15,585 nt of DNA from Humisphaera sp. Its GTDB lineage: Bacteria > Planctomycetota > Phycisphaerae > Tepidisphaerales > Tepidisphaeraceae. Location of the stretch: NCBI GenBank assembly GCA_025351525.1, contig JANXVV010000478.1, positions 1-15,585 on the forward strand, read 5' to 3'. A model generated the notes under the pieces. That model saw only the letters and a program-made list of their open reading frames with translations. It did not search any database and was not told where the DNA came from. A program made the translations under genes and the position numbers. This document shows positions 15,389 through 15,585 of this stretch, piece after piece. How positions within the stretch are numbered: the stretch's first letter is position 1; each line of letters opens with the position of its first letter.

Positions 15389-15465
15389 TTGAGCCGGTCC
15401 GCTTGCGGGCCGTGTCTGGCGGCAATTTTAACTGCTGGACACGGGTCGCAAGCGACCCGGCTAAA
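15389..15465. repeat. Inverted doublet of TTTAGC-tagged palindromes (copy 2)
   Basis: Two inverted units with a short spacer. The left unit is TTGAGC (15389-15394) followed by the hairpin GGTCCGC TT GCGGGCC. The right unit, read on the minus strand, is TTTAGC (15465-15460) followed by GGGTCGC TT GCGACCC. Both continue with a GTGTC-type sequence toward the centre. The doublet belongs to the same family as 2070-2146, whose stem is GTCTCGC TT GCGAGGC. Stem differences are paired, so base pairing is kept. Confidence 0.85.
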
Positions 15466-15516
15466 TAATAATAGAAGCTGCTTCGATCCCATTCGTTCTC
15501 TCTGTTGGGTCTTTTG

Positions 15517-15585
15517 AAAAACGGGTGGCATGGGCGTCTCGCCCATGATTTTTGGCCGAAGAAATGCATGGGCGAGACGCCCATG
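15517..15585. repeat. Inverted doublet of GGGCG/CGCCC units, cut by the window end
   Basis: The left unit AAAACGGGTGGC leads into the hairpin ATGGGCG TCT CGCCCAT (15530-15546). The right unit is ATGGGCG AGA CGCCCAT (15568-15584), inverted, after a 21-base spacer. The right unit should continue with CCACCCGTTTT beyond the window. A single unit of the same family is at 12131-12162. Confidence 0.85.

Noticed and set aside
15207..15584. 125-codon minus-strand open frame at the window end
   Set aside because: Its N-terminal part (MGVSPMH...) is simply the translation of the GGGCG/CGCCC repeat, followed by antisense of the protease gene.

Overview
The window is GC-rich and densely coded. It most likely comes from a member of the Planctomycetota. 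The strongest sign is the adjacent pair of a secreted PSCyt1/DUF1549/DUF1553 cytochrome-like protein and a Tat-exported DUF1501 protein, a combination typical of that phylum. Signal-peptide-bearing TPR/HEAT proteins and many palindromic intergenic repeats fit the same picture. I cannot fix the class or genus from sequence alone; Phycisphaerae would be my guess.

Layout, left to right. Positions 1-169 hold no gene I can support. recJ (single-strand DNA exonuclease) runs leftward from 1966 to 170. Divergent from it is a tight three-gene rightward cluster at 2215-5207: a lipoprotein, a two-span membrane protein with a 4-base ATGA overlap, and a one-span membrane protein. It looks like an envelope operon of unknown function. 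Converging on it is a large secreted HEAT/TPR protein (7968-5320, leftward). Divergent from that is the planctomycete pair at 8113-10587 and 10710-12074. A secreted protein with a predicted carbohydrate-related beta-sandwich fold runs leftward from 13602 to 12241. Divergent from it is an exported TPR-metalloprotease-PDZ protein at 13817-15355. Apart from RecJ, nearly every product is predicted to be exported or membrane-bound, so the region is an envelope and extracytoplasmic neighbourhood. No single pathway joins the genes.

The most striking feature is not a gene. Most gaps between transcription units carry a palindromic element: 2070-2146, 8030-8059, 10604-10683, 12084-12211, 13624-13764, 15389-15465 and 15517-15585. 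Most are doublets of hairpin units in inverted orientation, which is the architecture of REPINs. Four of the doublets have different hairpin sequences but place the same short tag, TTTAGC or a variant, on the outer side of the hairpin. Two elements (12084-12211 and 13624-13764) have a second palindrome nested inside the first. A small perfect hairpin also lies in frame inside recJ (1400-1415), where the protein seems to carry extra residues. Together these suggest a family of short mobile palindromes, possibly moved by one enzyme acting in trans that is encoded elsewhere.

I found no tRNA, rRNA, CRISPR array, complete insertion sequence, integrase or recognisable defence system.
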